From Cupriavidus yeoncheonensis (GTDB lineage: Bacteria > Pseudomonadota > Gammaproteobacteria > Burkholderiales > Burkholderiaceae), in assembly GCF_905397275.1 (NCBI RefSeq), contig NZ_CAJPUY010000010.1:186001-250000 (forward strand): 64,000 bases of DNA, given 5' to 3'. Made by a program: the position numbers and the translations under genes. Positions 63,419 through 64,000 of the stretch are shown piece after piece; positions within the stretch are counted from its first letter, which is position 1; every line of letters begins with the position of its first letter. Under the pieces are notes generated by a model. The model was not told where the DNA came from. It did not search any database and saw nothing but the letters and a program-made list of their open reading frames with translations.

Positions 63419-64000
63419 ATGCTTTATCCCTGGCAAACGGAAGACTGGCAACGGCTTGGCGCGCTGCGCGAACGGCTGCCCCATGCGCTGCTGATCCACG
63501 GCCAGCAAGGGACCGGCAAGCGGGACCTGGCACTGCATTTCGCGCAGGGGCTGCTATGCGAATCGCCGCGGCCCGACGGCCAGCCTTGTGGCCAGTGCGC
63601 GGCCTGCCACTGGTTCAGCCAGGGCAACCACCCCGACTTCACGGTGGTGCGCCCCGAAGCCCTGGAGGCTTCGGGCGAAAGCGAAGCCGATGACAGCGGC
63701 AAAAAAAAGGCGCCCAGCAAGATCATCCGCATGGAGCAGGTGCGGGCGCTGATCGAGGCGGTCGGTGTCGGTACGCACCGGGCCGGCATGCGCGTGGTGG
63801 TGGTCTACCCGCTGGACGCACTGCAGGTCGAAGGCGCCAACGCACTGCTGAAGACGCTGGAGGAACCGCCGTCGTCGACGGTCTTCCTGCTGGTTACCGA
63901 CCGGCTGGACCGCGTCCTGCCGACCATCCTGTCGCGCTGCCGCCAGTTTTCCGCACAGCGGCCGACGCCCGAGGCGGCGCTCGCGTGGCTCAAGGGCCAG
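63419..64000 (+). CDS. holB: DNA polymerase III delta' subunit (3' truncated)
   Basis: Clamp-loader subunit. The window ends inside the gene; 194 codons are visible without a stop. MLYPWQTEDWQRL start, Walker A-like GQQGTGKR at 28-35 (delta' usually does not hydrolyse ATP), and the zinc module with Cys47, Cys57, Cys60 and Cys63. A linker around residues 80-97 contains an A8 tract (63701-63708) coding three Lys. The 116-base gap from tmk is AT-rich (63303-63335) and may hold a promoter. Confidence 0.93.
   Translation, partial: MLYPWQTEDWQRLGALRERLPHALLIHGQQGTGKRDLALHFAQGLLCESPRPDGQPCGQCAACHWFSQGNHPDFTVVRPEALEASGESEADDSGKKKAPSKIIRMEQVRALIEAVGVGTHRAGMRVVVVYPLDALQVEGANALLKTLEEPPSSTVFLLVTDRLDRVLPTILSRCRQFSAQRPTPEAALAWLKGQ

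Overview
The window is a GC-rich, densely packed chromosomal segment of a beta-proteobacterium. Gene content and order point to Burkholderiales, most likely Cupriavidus or a close Ralstonia relative: tig-clpP-clpX-lon followed by tRNA-Val, tRNA-Asp and ppiD; a ygfZ/DUF4936/NRDE block; a Bug-family binding protein; and a tetronate-catabolism operon of the type worked out in Cupriavidus necator. The genus is inferred from memory of gene order, not from a search. No phage, insertion sequence or CRISPR array is visible, and tig (left) and holB (right) run off the ends.

Layout. 1-8.5 kb: proteostasis block (tig, clpP, clpX, lon, two tRNAs, ppiD) with good intrinsic terminators and a heat-shock-like promoter before lon. 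8.5-15.8 kb: tesA, an orphan ybbA-type ATPase whose start and stop codons overlap those of its two opposite-strand neighbours, pgi, NAD(P)H-hydrate repair, and an amidase divergent from a MarR-like regulator. 16-24.4 kb: purL, a small unknown gene, then a minus-strand run selO, msrB, yciB, bolA, parvulin. 24.7-31.7 kb: an acyl-CoA ligase followed by a five-gene HAAT-type ABC importer. 33.7-46 kb: a long plus-strand beta-oxidation array (fadB-type, nicotinamidase, thiolase, acyl-CoA dehydrogenase, SDR, thioesterase, MDR reductase, class II aldolase, two more SDRs, epoxide-hydrolase-like). 46-51.5 kb: racemase, macrodomain protein, Fe-type alcohol dehydrogenase, HSL-type esterase, Bug protein, thioesterase. 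51.6-58.6 kb: minus-strand operon gntR-ltnD-otnK-otnC-MFS-otnI-denD for L-threonate and D-erythronate. 58.8-64 kb: GNAT, NRDE, DUF4936, ygfZ, mltG, tmk, holB.

The most interesting observations are these. LivG and LivF each carry one substitution in a catalytic motif, and both substitutions should fall in the same composite ATP site, predicting an asymmetric importer. Three related GAACG/CGTTC dyads lie before the acyl-CoA ligase, the beta-oxidation array and the alcohol dehydrogenase/esterase pair, suggesting one TetR-type regulon. A nicotinamidase gene is embedded in the beta-oxidation operon. Several long GC stems without U-tracts sit inside operon gaps.
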